Positions 9,651-18,441 of a DNA stretch of 62,479 nucleotides are shown here, piece after piece. Under the pieces are notes generated by a model. That model ran no database searches, had not been told where the DNA came from, and saw nothing but the letters and a program-made list of their open reading frames with translations. How positions within the stretch are numbered: the stretch's first letter is position 1; each line of letters begins with the position of its first letter. The position numbers and the translations under genes were made by a program. This DNA comes from Candidatus Bathyarchaeota archaeon (lineage in GTDB: Archaea > Thermoproteota > Bathyarchaeia > 40CM-2-53-6): the NCBI GenBank assembly GCA_005882895.1, contig VBBD01000007.1, positions 1 to 62,479 on the forward strand, read 5' to 3'.

Positions 9651-10949
9651 ATGTCCGCAAAACCCCATCTCAACCTGATAGTGATGGGTCATGTTGACCA
9701 TGGAAAGAGTACGCTGACAGGTCATCTTCTGTTCGATGCGGGATACATTGACCAGAAGACCATCGAGCAGTACGCGAAAGAATCTGAAAAGACAGGAGCA
9801 GGTGATACTTTCAAGTACGCCTGGGTCCTAGACACGATCAAGGAAGAGAGGGAAAGAGGAGTTACCATCGATCTCTCTTTCCAAAAGTTTGAGACACCGA
9901 AGAATTTCTACACGATCATAGACGCGCCCGGACACCGGGACTTCATCAAGAACATGATCACCGGCGCCAGCCAAGCGGACGTCGCAATTCTTGTCATTTC
10001 GGGTAAGAAGGGCGAATTCGAAGTCGCCGTTGGACCTGGAGGACAAGCGAGAGAGCACGCTTATCTTGCAAGAACTCTCGGAGTGAAGAACCTTGTCGTG
10101 GCCATCAACAAAATGGATGACCAGACAGTCAAGTATTCTGAGGAACGCTACAAGGAATGCCGGAAAGAGCTGGAAGGATTGCTCAAGACCGTGGGCTTTG
10201 ACGTTTCAAAGGTCCCGTTCGTGCCGACCAGCGGATGGCTGGGCGACAACCTGTCGAAGAAGAGCACGAACACGCCCTGGTACAAGGGAGTTACAGTGTA
10301 CGATGCCCTTAACGATTTCATTCCGCCACCGAAACCCTTGGACAAGCCTCTTCGCGTTCCGATTCAGGACGTGTACACAATCACCGGTGTTGGAACTGTC
10401 CCGGTAGGACGCGTCGAGACGGGTATTGTGAAAGATGGTGACAAGGTCATCTTTAATCCCTCCGGAAAGCTCGGCGAGGTAAAATCGATCGAGACCCATC
10501 ATGTTCGGATGACGAAGGCTGAGCCTGGAGACAACATCGGCTTCAACATCAGAGGAGTTGCAAAGAACGAGATCGGACGGGGAGAGGTTATGGGCCACAC
10601 GGACAAGCCACCGACGATAGCGAAAGAATTCATCGGACAGATCATCATAATCTACCACCCAACTGCCATCGCTGCAGGATACACCCCGGTGCTTCATGCG
10701 CACACTGCTACGGTCGGGGTGACTTTCGAGGAACTGATCAAGAAAATCGACCCACGAACAGGCCAGGTGGTCGAAGAGAAGCCTAGTTTCCTCAAGGTCG
10801 GCGACAGTGCCCTGGTGAAGATGAAGCCCTTGCACAACATGGTCTTGGAAGCGTTCTCGGACATTCCAGAACTTGGAAGGTTTGCTATCCGCGACATGGG
10901 CAGCACCGTCGGGGTCGGCGTGGTCAAAGAGATCATCACGAAAGGCTAG
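9651..10949 (+). CDS. tuf: Translation elongation factor EF-1alpha (aEF1A)
   Basis: LNLIVMGHVDHGKSTLTGHLLFD; DAPGHRDFIKNMITGASQAD; NKMD. Confidence 0.97.
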   Translation: MSAKPHLNLIVMGHVDHGKSTLTGHLLFDAGYIDQKTIEQYAKESEKTGAGDTFKYAWVLDTIKEERERGVTIDLSFQKFETPKNFYTIIDAPGHRDFIKNMITGASQADVAILVISGKKGEFEVAVGPGGQAREHAYLARTLGVKNLVVAINKMDDQTVKYSEERYKECRKELEGLLKTVGFDVSKVPFVPTSGWLGDNLSKKSTNTPWYKGVTVYDALNDFIPPPKPLDKPLRVPIQDVYTITGVGTVPVGRVETGIVKDGDKVIFNPSGKLGEVKSIETHHVRMTKAEPGDNIGFNIRGVAKNEIGRGEVMGHTDKPPTIAKEFIGQIIIIYHPTAIAAGYTPVLHAHTATVGVTFEELIKKIDPRTGQVVEEKPSFLKVGDSALVKMKPLHNMVLEAFSDIPELGRFAIRDMGSTVGVGVVKEIITKG

Positions 10950-11165
10950 CTCAACACCACAGTAACTGTCCAAGGTACTCTACGACTCCAAGAACGAGTC
11001 CACAGATCTTCTGTCTTGCTGGCATTGCCTCAAACGGTGTTCTTTGTTTGAAGAACGCCTGAATTCAATACCGCGGTTTCCGCGGGAGTTTACACCAAGG
11101 TTTTTAACAGCACCGGACCCGCCCTAGCCCTTCGCTACAAAGGTCGACAATGAAGGTGTCTTGGG

Positions 11166-11474
11166 TTGGTTTCCAAAGCTAGAATTCGCCTGTCCAGCAC
11201 TGACCCCCAGGACATCAATACAATTTGCACAGAAATACGCGACATCGCCGACAAGACAGGCGTCAAGCTGAAAGGACCCATACCGTTGCCAACCAAGAAG
11301 CTCATCGTCCCATCAAGAAAATCGCCAGCCGGACAAGGAACACACACGTTCGACAAGTGGGAGATGAGGATTCACAAACGCCTCATCGACGTGGACCCAA
11401 ACGAACGATTCTTGAAAAGACTGATGAGGATAAGAGCACCTGACGATGTTTTTATCGAAATAGAACTACTGTAG
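11166..11474 (+). CDS. rps10: 30S ribosomal protein S10 (uS10)
   Basis: [21 protein letters not shown]...[18 protein letters not shown]...[17 protein letters not shown] start. Confidence 0.95.
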   Translation: MVSKARIRLSSTDPQDINTICTEIRDIADKTGVKLKGPIPLPTKKLIVPSRKSPAGQGTHTFDKWEMRIHKRLIDVDPNERFLKRLMRIRAPDDVFIEIELL

Positions 11475-11477
11475 GGA

Positions 11478-13010
11478 CTACTTTCTCATTCGTCCGACAG
11501 AATTCGACTTTCGCTTTCGCGGCCGTCTTACGAATATTGCGAGGCTGCCAAGTACGATCATAGAGGCAAACCCGACGGTGACATATGACACGGACGAATC
11601 AACGACATTGACTCTTACAAAGACGTCGAGACTCACTTGCGAGTTGAATGCGGTCAGTGCTACATACCGCTGCCCTAGGGTCGCGTTCCAGGCAGCAAAA
11701 ATCGTAATGCTCGTAGAATAGGGAACGCTGGCTGGAACAATATCTGATTGAGAGGAGCTGTAGATCTGTGGAGGATAATAACCCGGGGCGTCCTGAGTCA
11801 CCGCCGACGAATTGAGCGAGAATTTTCCCTGGTCCGCTGAGTTGACAATAACCGATACCGGCCGGGACCCACCCCTCTGAATTACTACGTCAGGCAGCAC
11901 GCTGCCAAGGCTAATCGGGACCGGTACACTCGCGTTCACGTAACCTATCTGGCCCAGTGCCCAGGCGACGAACCAAACGAGATTATTCGGCCCTGGCATC
12001 GCCCACCACATCAACGGGATGGAACTTCCAGGGACCCAATACTCGGTAAGGACGCCGGTCAAGGGGTCATAACGAGCAATCCGCCCGGCAATGTGTTCCG
12101 AGAACCAGACCATGTTCTTTGCGTCGATAAAGATGGCATTAGGAAGCCCGTTGATGCAGTTGTCCGGACAATAACCAATCGGAAACACCTTCCAAACGTT
12201 TGTGAGCGGATTTAACACTCCAAATTGGTTGCTACCGTGATCAGTAAACCAGACGTTGCCAGAAGAGTCAACTGCGACCTGTATTGGTGCGGCCAGGTTC
12301 ACGTACGAAGGGGGAGAAAACTCATCGGGGACGGGAGAGACCTCAGGAACAAGACGACCAATTTTCTTAGACCCGGCCTCGGCAAACCATATTGTCTTCC
12401 CAGAGGGAGAAACGGTAATGCCTTGAACGATGGCCCCGCTCGTTCGAACCGGATAGGTCTGATTCAAGTGACTCAACGGGTCGTACATGGCAATACTACT
12501 CGCCCCAGATGAGCCCACCATGGACATCCATATTCGACCTTGAGTGTCATTCGCGAGGTACTGTAGGCTTTGGTCTGGAAAGGTAATCGCCTTTGTCTCG
12601 CTTGTTTGGTCCGTACTCGTGTCGTAGAAGGCCAGTGTCGAGTTCTCAGTGAACCAAACCTTCGTTGAAGGATTCACCGGATCGGCAAGAATCGAACTTA
12701 CGATCACGTTTGGGAGACTTATGACTCCTTTCGAGGTTCCATCGATGAAGAATTCTCTGATTTGGGAAGTAGGAGGATTCCCTGTGGCTATGCCGGCAAC
12801 CCAAATCGTTGAGCCTGTTGGATAGATGAGCCAAGGGCTCGGGCTTCCACTAGGGACCTTCGGCAGAAGAGTCACATATTGTTGAGCACTGGTCTGGAGG
12901 ACAAGGGCGGGCCCTGCGGCCTGGGGAGGATGAGTTAGCGCGTTACCTAATGCCGAGAGAGCAATAAGAATCAGGATTGGTCCGATCGAGTGTGATAATC
13001 GCATGATCAT
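11478..13010 (-). CDS. Secreted/anchored Vgb-like (streptogramin-lyase type) beta-propeller protein
   Basis: Repeated VWFTE/IWFAE/VWFTDHGSNQ/VWFSEH blades, N-terminal hydrophobic signal, C-terminal TM plus RRPRKRK tail. Confidence 0.82.
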   Translation of the reverse strand: MIMRLSHSIGPILILIALSALGNALTHPPQAAGPALVLQTSAQQYVTLLPKVPSGSPSPWLIYPTGSTIWVAGIATGNPPTSQIREFFIDGTSKGVISLPNVIVSSILADPVNPSTKVWFTENSTLAFYDTSTDQTSETKAITFPDQSLQYLANDTQGRIWMSMVGSSGASSIAMYDPLSHLNQTYPVRTSGAIVQGITVSPSGKTIWFAEAGSKKIGRLVPEVSPVPDEFSPPSYVNLAAPIQVAVDSSGNVWFTDHGSNQFGVLNPLTNVWKVFPIGYCPDNCINGLPNAIFIDAKNMVWFSEHIAGRIARYDPLTGVLTEYWVPGSSIPLMWWAMPGPNNLVWFVAWALGQIGYVNASVPVPISLGSVLPDVVIQRGGSRPVSVIVNSADQGKFSLNSSAVTQDAPGYYPPQIYSSSQSDIVPASVPYSTSITIFAAWNATLGQRYVALTAFNSQVSLDVFVRVNVVDSSVSYVTVGFASMIVLGSLAIFVRRPRKRKSNSVGRMRK

Positions 13011-13021
13011 CCTGGCGTTGC

Positions 13022-13447
13022 CTAGGTTACATTTAGGAGACCAGTCCGCATGAATTGGTGGACTGTGCAAACGCCGAGTGAGCAGTACATAGTGAACTGC
13101 CCTATTTTGGTCGCTTGGAATTTCAATGTCTGGGGGGGGCTTCCTCCGACAATTTCCAAGCCGCTGTTGGAGTAGTAAGTCACTGCGAACCCGTGAGCCT
13201 GTGTGTCGTTGTTAATTATGGTGATCTCAACCCTATCGCATTGGTGAACTGTGGTGACAGGCCAAGGACCAGTTTGAGACTTGCTCCCGTTGTACCCGTT
13301 TAGATCAGCAACAATCGTGATGGAGCGAGTGGCTCCACTCACACCCGAACAGGGAGATGGGGGAGGGCTGAGTACTACTGCGAACACTCCGCCTGCTGCG
13401 AGAGAAGTGGCAACGAGCGCGATTATGACCATCTCGCTAGTTCTCAA
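13022..13447 (-). CDS. Membrane-anchored cupredoxin (copy A)
   Basis: N-terminal TM; NNDTQAHGFAVTYY; ...GQFTMYCSLGVCTVHQFM: C-x4-C-x2-H-x2-M ligand loop. Confidence 0.83.
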   Translation of the reverse strand: MRTSEMVIIALVATSLAAGGVFAVVLSPPPSPCSGVSGATRSITIVADLNGYNGSKSQTGPWPVTTVHQCDRVEITIINNDTQAHGFAVTYYSNSGLEIVGGSPPQTLKFQATKIGQFTMYCSLGVCTVHQFMRTGLLNVT

Positions 13448-13651
13448 CGATCACACCCAAGGTTCTCAGCCTGATATACGGCCCGGACTAGAAGTTTGGA
13501 GGAACCCCGCTAAATAGAGCCATGGTCAATACGTTCAACAGGACATTGGCCCGTAGAGCACAGGTACCAAAGGAACATGATCTGGCTCTCTAGGCTAAAG
13601 AGGACCATGAGCTCGAAAGGCTTAGCCTAGGCTACTTTTGAACCTGCCGGG

Positions 13652-14245
13652 CTATCCGTATGTTATGACTATGTTATCAGGCACACAGGGCTGGAATACG
13701 CAAAGAGCGGTAGAGGACGCTGCTTTGCGGGGGAAAACGTAATTTTGAAAGCTAGTGTCGGGATTGCCATTTACAGTCATGTTTAGGTGGTGTGTCCCGT
13801 CTACTTTGTGGTCGAAAATCTGAGTAGAGTTGAAGATAGCCGTAGTGGGATTGTTTGCCCAATGTCCCCAGAGAAGGAACCAGTCGCCAAGCGTGTAGTC
13901 TCTGTTTTGATCAGTTTCAATATGGAGGGTACCAGTCGCGTCATGGGTGTGAATCGGTTGCTGACATCCATTGTCGAATGTTCCAGGCGATGGGGGAAGG
14001 GCAAAGTTGGCCCCGTTTATGGAGATAGTCAAATTTGGGTGGGAGTGGTAGGCTTGACCCTCAACGCAATGGCTCAGATAGTCAGGCAGCGGTACAAGGT
14101 TCGGTGGCGGGCGCAAGAAGACGATGGCGACTACGATTACCGCAATGAGAATTATCGCAATAGCCAAGGTGGTTAGTGCTCTCTGTCGGCGTTTTCTCTT
14201 GACATCCCCGAGAATCTTCTGCTTTCGGGTCTGGGTCTGAGACAT
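13652..14245 (-). CDS. His-rich single-TM extracytoplasmic protein, function unknown
   Basis: N-terminal TM; YHSHPNLTISINGANFALP...HTHDATGTLHIE...DHKVDGTHHLNM. Confidence 0.65.
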   Translation of the reverse strand: MSQTQTRKQKILGDVKRKRRQRALTTLAIAIILIAVIVVAIVFLRPPPNLVPLPDYLSHCVEGQAYHSHPNLTISINGANFALPPSPGTFDNGCQQPIHTHDATGTLHIETDQNRDYTLGDWFLLWGHWANNPTTAIFNSTQIFDHKVDGTHHLNMTVNGNPDTSFQNYVFPRKAASSTALCVFQPCVPDNIVITYG

Positions 14246-14395
14246 CGAGAGCGACCTATGCAGGAATTCGAGTGCGTTCGAGCAATAATATCTTTCCCGC
14301 GGAACTCGAAAAGAGAGAGGATAAGACCCTAAGACCTTCAGTCGAGATGGAGAGCCTTAAGACATATTTGAGAAGGCTGTCGAGGGGTTTCTCCT

Positions 14396-14577
14396 GCGGG
14401 GGTACCAGAGTCAGGTCAAATCATCTGACTAAATGGGCGGGTCGCGCCTAGCACGCGCGCGCTACACTCAAGACCCAATACCGCAAAGGCGTCGGAGCGA
14501 TTAATGCCTTGGCAAAACGCGGGTGTGCTATCCCGTGGCGTAGGCCTTCGTGGGTTCGAATCCCACCCCCCGCACCA
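14396..14577 (+). tRNA. Probable tRNA (Leu-like ends) interrupted by a large insertion/intron(s); anticodon not assigned
   Basis: GCGGGGG (14396-14402) pairs with CCCCCGC (14567-14573)+A+CCA; T-arm GTGGG-TTCGAAT-CCCAC (14550-14566); long variable arm GGC-GTAG-GCC; D-loop-like AGGTCAAA. Span is ~180 nt. Confidence 0.6.
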
Positions 14578-14601
14578 ACTTATCATACTGTGATGGACAC
14601 A

Positions 14602-15459
14602 TCAAGGGTGAGCAGTCAGAATATCGGGGGTAGGGCTCGCTTTGACTTCTCTCCAGGTGAAGATCATTACGGGAATTATTACGCCTATCATGAACGCCAG
14701 AACTATCAGATTTCCAAAATCTAGGGGAATGATGTCTTGTATGCCAGTTCGGAAGAGTATCCCCGCAATGATGAATATTATGCCGCCGTAAAATAGACTG
14801 CGTGCCCCTGCTCTCGTTCCGAAGGTCTGGATTCTTTCGGGACCCCACTTCTTCGCGATTTGGAGGACGCCACCGAAGAGCGAACCAATTGCTAGCAACA
14901 CGATTAGTGTGCCAAAGCCGAATGCTGCCCCCGGTGCGAACCCAAGGTATGCAACAGGCATTGCTGGAACGGCGACCAAATAGATGAAAGTGGTGAACAG
15001 CCCAGTGTCCACGCCGAAGCCCGCGATGAACCCGTGGATTACGCACCAGTGTGTGGGAACCCGTCTTGAGGCGCCTTTCTCATCGTAATGCGTTTTAGCA
15101 TGAGTGCGCAGGAATCGAGCAAGGGGATGCCAAGACGGCAATTTCCCGGACAATATCAGATATCCCGCGAGGGACATGGCGATTCCGACAGCTACGTAGA
15201 CGAGTGCGTTCAAACCTTCGTCGAAGGCGAGATAACTAGCGAGCGCGAAGTAGACGAGCTGGGCCATAATTGCGCGTTGGAGTGTAAAGGCTGAGGCGAA
15301 GAACATGCCTGAGAGCATTCCTCCTCTCCCAGTAGCTGAACCCACTGAATAGCTGAAAGTGATAGGCCAAGTGTGTTCGTCTGGAATGACCCCGTGCAGC
15401 ATTCCGAGCCCCAGAGAGCCCAGCAAGAGAACGATCCATTCCGGGAGAAGAGGGATCAC
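14602..15459 (-). CDS. NicO/RcnA/UreH-like metal permease (multi-TM)
   Basis: LGLGMLHGVIPDEHTWPITFSYSVGS (Hx4DxH-type TM motif), HGFIAGFGVDTGLF; start reassigned to GTG at 15459. Confidence 0.65.
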   Translation of the reverse strand: MIPLLPEWIVLLLGSLGLGMLHGVIPDEHTWPITFSYSVGSATGRGGMLSGMFFASAFTLQRAIMAQLVYFALASYLAFDEGLNALVYVAVGIAMSLAGYLILSGKLPSWHPLARFLRTHAKTHYDEKGASRRVPTHWCVIHGFIAGFGVDTGLFTTFIYLVAVPAMPVAYLGFAPGAAFGFGTLIVLLAIGSLFGGVLQIAKKWGPERIQTFGTRAGARSLFYGGIIFIIAGILFRTGIQDIIPLDFGNLIVLAFMIGVIIPVMIFTWREVKASPTPDILTAHP

Positions 15460-15481
15460 GGCACGAGAGATGGAGATGGAA

Positions 15482-15509
15482 TTATTAAGTATTTTCTGGA
15501 TTTTAATAA
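15482..15509. promoter_or_regulatory. Candidate NikR-type operator: TTATTAA-N14-TTAATAA
   Basis: 7-bp perfect inverted repeat, 28 bp overall, between divergent permease (GTG 15459) and NikR-like (ATG 15554) genes. Confidence 0.5.
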
Positions 15510-15553
15510 CTCTAATATAAGCAGTCACCTGGAAATTATTATGGCACAGTCAA

Positions 15554-15940
15554 ATGCCCATCGTTAGCGTCTCGTTACCCGACGAACTAGTCGATTCCAT
15601 GACTGCGATTCAGGAATCCCAAGGATATGCCGGAAGATCTGACGTAGTCAGAGCTGCAATACGTCTCCTGCTATCTGACTCAAGAGAGAAAGCGTCACTC
15701 ACCGGCCGAGTAGCTGCAATTCTCGTGGTTACACATGATGAATCGAACGAAGAGCCAATCACTCGGTTGAAGCACGCTTACGATGACATTGTGCGAACCC
15801 ACATTCACAATAAAATGGGCCAAAACAACTGTTTCGAACTGTTTCTCCTAGAGGGAGAAGGAAGGAAGGTCGCTTCAATGACTAGTGCATTCCAGAAAGA
15901 GAAGAAGCTGAAAAGCGTCAGGCTTCTCGTGGTCCGATAG
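15554..15940 (+). CDS. NikR-like ribbon-helix-helix metal-responsive regulator
   Basis: VSVSLPDELVDSMTAIQESQGYAGRSDVVRAAIRLLL (CopG fold) plus ACT-like THIHNKMGQNNCFELFLLEG (HxH...C metal ligand pattern). Confidence 0.85.
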   Translation: MPIVSVSLPDELVDSMTAIQESQGYAGRSDVVRAAIRLLLSDSREKASLTGRVAAILVVTHDESNEEPITRLKHAYDDIVRTHIHNKMGQNNCFELFLLEGEGRKVASMTSAFQKEKKLKSVRLLVVR

Positions 15941-16074
15941 AGAGTTGACGAAGGGTTCAGAGGTACACAGCGAGACCATAGAATCTGAGATCTTTGGATC
16001 GATTTGAAACCCGACACTTTCATCGAAATGACCCGGCTTTGAATCGACGCGAGATTTGCAGTAGCGGTTAGATC

Positions 16075-16896
16075 TTAGCCTGAATGGAATAGAGCCGCGA
16101 AGTAGATCGTGAGGAGTCCAAGGGTTATGAGCACCGCCATCGTCATCGATTCCTTCGAGCTTGCAGGGTTCGCCTTGTTGAACATCGATCCAAAGAGCCT
16201 CACCGCGGCATAGATCGCCGTTCCGGTGCCCAGGGCGTAGAAGTAGCTGCTGTCGTAGGTTAGGTAATAGCCGCTGGCAGCGCCGATGAGCGAGGGAATC
16301 GCGAAGACTATGCTCAGAATTGCAAGGTCTCTCAGGCGACCTGTGGTATTCTTAGCGTGCTGGATAGAGTATGCGCAATAGCAAGCGCCTATTATCATAG
16401 GTTCAAGTGCCTTGTGCAGAACATATGCTACTCCGCCGGAAACGCCGCCGAATGTGTCCAGAAGCGACGTGCTTGTTGTCAGCGCAGCAGTTCCCCCGAA
16501 GGCTGCGCCCTCGCCGAGCCCGTGGACGCCTAATGCCGCTGCAACTAGCATCGGTATCGCCAAGCCATACTTTCCAATTGCTAACTCAGGCGAGAAGATA
16601 TTTCGATTACGATCAATTGAAAAGAAGAAGAGAAGGCCGATGGCAAAGAGTCCTACGATTGCAAGCTGACCTGCACCTCCAGAGAAACCCGAGTTGACAT
16701 CGAGGCTTGCTGCCCCGGTTATCGTGTCGACGAAAAACCAGAACAAAATCCCGAATGCAAATGCCGCAACGTATCTTGTCTGAAATTTCATTCCCACCAA
16801 CACAATAAGGGACAACCCTACAAACGCGGGAATCAGCGTCGACGCAGTCCACGGAAGGAAACTCTCAGCGAATCCCAGCATGAGCAAGTGTCTCAA
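16075..16896 (-). CDS. ZIP-family-like metal transporter
   Basis: Multi-TM; HGLGEGAAFGG and VLHKALEP resemble ZIP HNxxEG / HKxPE motifs. Confidence 0.65.
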   Translation of the reverse strand: MRHLLMLGFAESFLPWTASTLIPAFVGLSLIVLVGMKFQTRYVAAFAFGILFWFFVDTITGAASLDVNSGFSGGAGQLAIVGLFAIGLLFFFSIDRNRNIFSPELAIGKYGLAIPMLVAAALGVHGLGEGAAFGGTAALTTSTSLLDTFGGVSGGVAYVLHKALEPMIIGACYCAYSIQHAKNTTGRLRDLAILSIVFAIPSLIGAASGYYLTYDSSYFYALGTGTAIYAAVRLFGSMFNKANPASSKESMTMAVLITLGLLTIYFAALFHSG

Positions 16897-16917
16897 GCCT
16901 ATTGTTCTAAGGTTTTT

Positions 16918-16934
16918 TGGCTCAAGTTACGAAC
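16918..16934 (-). promoter_or_regulatory. Motif copy 1: GTTCGTAACTTGAGCCA upstream of ZIP-like gene
   Basis: Same-orientation match to copies at 16978 and 23977; followed by a CTTA-containing stretch. Confidence 0.6.
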
Positions 16935-16977
16935 AGGACAAAGAATATCCTTTGAGTGCGAGACTAACTAGCTTCTT

Positions 16978-16994
16978 GTTCGCAGTTTGAGCCA
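16978..16994 (+). promoter_or_regulatory. Motif copy 2: GTTCGCAGTTTGAGCCA upstream of cupredoxin B
   Basis: Shared motif, followed by ATAACTTTCTTAATC. Confidence 0.6.
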
Positions 16995-17058
16995 TAACTT
17001 TCTTAATCATCGGACGCCAGTCTGTACATTCCCATATTCGCAGCGTAGTTAGGTTTCC

Positions 17059-17601
17059 ATGCAACTTACCTTGCCGGTCCACTCGGAGACTAGTGGTAAC
17101 GGAAAATTAGCTGGGAGCTCAAGCGGGGAAGAGTCCGCGCGAACAAGACTTTTGCGACGGGTGCTGGTGATCGTACTCATCGTCGTGGTAGTCACCGGGT
17201 TTTTCGCTGCGGCGTATACGTTTCATTTCTTCGGTCTCGGGGCAACCAACTGTTGGGCCCGTCCCGCGAGCGTGCCGGCAAGCTCTGCCTACTTCGTCGT
17301 CGTGATGGCTAACGAAGGGATGAATGTCGGGTTCAACGGTAGCAAGTTCCAAAGCGGCTCTTGGCCTATAATGAATGTAACGCTGGGGAGAAACGTTACG
17401 ATTCATGTCATAAACAATGATACAATTCAGTCTCATGGATTTGCGATACAGAGCTACTTCAACGGTTTTGCGCTGGGTCCCGGCAAGTGTAGTGATGTGA
17501 CGTTTACAGCGGATCAACCTGGCTCGTTCTTGGTTTATTGCTACATTTCCTGCACAATCCATGTGTTCATGCAGAATGGGAAAGTTAACGTGAACCCTTG
17601 A
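17059..17601 (+). CDS. Membrane-anchored cupredoxin (copy B)
   Basis: TM; FNGSKFQSGSWPIMNVTLGRNV...NNDTIQSHGFAIQSYF...FLVYCYISCTIHVFM: C-x3-C-x2-H-x2-M loop. Confidence 0.83.
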   Translation: MQLTLPVHSETSGNGKLAGSSSGEESARTRLLRRVLVIVLIVVVVTGFFAAAYTFHFFGLGATNCWARPASVPASSAYFVVVMANEGMNVGFNGSKFQSGSWPIMNVTLGRNVTIHVINNDTIQSHGFAIQSYFNGFALGPGKCSDVTFTADQPGSFLVYCYISCTIHVFMQNGKVNVNP

Positions 17602-17604
17602 ACG

Positions 17605-17943
17605 ATGGAAGGAGCGACGTGGCTATCCATGTTTAACGTCACCGACGGGCTGGTGCATGTTCTCCTCGTGGCTTTCTCGGCCTTAGTCCTGTTGATCTCT
17701 CTGCTCGCGTACGTCGGTCGGAGAGACTCGAGGTATCTTTTTCTCTCGCTAGCTTTCGCCTTCCTCGCGCTTAGCCAAGTAGTCGAGCTAGTTGAGACCA
17801 TATTTTTGTCGAATCAGTTGATCTTCATTCCCCTAACAGGGGTACACTTGTCGCACTTTCTAGACTTCCTGATGCTGTCTAGCTTCAGCTTGGCCTTGCT
17901 TGTTCGAAATGGAGAGAGCCTTGGGAGTTCAGGGAAACAGTAG
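17605..17943 (+). CDS. Small 3-TM membrane protein, unknown function
   Basis: Hydrophobic segments; tightly linked to the cupredoxin upstream and HTH gene downstream. Confidence 0.6.
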   Translation: MEGATWLSMFNVTDGLVHVLLVAFSALVLLISLLAYVGRRDSRYLFLSLAFAFLALSQVVELVETIFLSNQLIFIPLTGVHLSHFLDFLMLSSFSLALLVRNGESLGSSGKQ

Positions 17944-18430
17944 GGTCAGGGTCAAGCAGCTTGTCTCGCTTGCCCCAGGCGTTCACCTAAGAGAACTCCA
18001 GCGACTCCTGGGCATGTCATTCAATTCTACACGGTACCATGTGGACAAGTTGACGACGGCCGGCGAAATTATCCGAGTAGAAGAAGGAGGGTATTCTCGG
18101 CTCTATCCCGCCGGGATCAGCGAAGCAGAAAGGGCCATTTTCACCCTTGTTCGCGGCGAGACGGATAGGAAGATCTTGGCGAGTCTAGTTGCTGACCCAA
18201 TCCTCTCAAACAAACAGCTATGCGAGCAAACAAACCTGGCGAAATCCACCGTCAGTGAACATCTAACGGGACTTGTGCGAGCGGGCATAGTCAAGACGCG
18301 ACAAGTGACCGAGAACTTTGTTGCATATGAACTGGAGCAACCTGATCAAATCCGATTCCTGTTGAGGAGCCAGAACCCGAGTATTCTCAAGAAGGCAAGT
18401 GACCGATTCATAGACCTGTGGGACTTCTGA
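17909..18430 (+). CDS. Double winged-helix transcriptional regulator
   Basis: GVHLRELQRLLGMSFNSTRYHVDKLTTAGEI and LSNKQLCEQTNLAKSTVSEHLTGLVRAGIV. Confidence 0.8.
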   Translation: MERALGVQGNSRVRVKQLVSLAPGVHLRELQRLLGMSFNSTRYHVDKLTTAGEIIRVEEGGYSRLYPAGISEAERAIFTLVRGETDRKILASLVADPILSNKQLCEQTNLAKSTVSEHLTGLVRAGIVKTRQVTENFVAYELEQPDQIRFLLRSQNPSILKKASDRFIDLWDF

Positions 18431-18441
18431 GACGGCAGGGC

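Noticed and set aside
10206-10973. 255-aa minus-strand ORF opposite EF-1alpha
   Set aside because: Fully antisense to a very strongly conserved gene; no recognisable domain; shadow ORF from codon bias.
16918-16994. 8-bp inverted repeat TGGCTCAA...TTGAGCCA as a possible transposon end
   Set aside because: Explained better as two oppositely oriented copies of the shared promoter motif in a divergent intergenic region; no transposase or target duplication.
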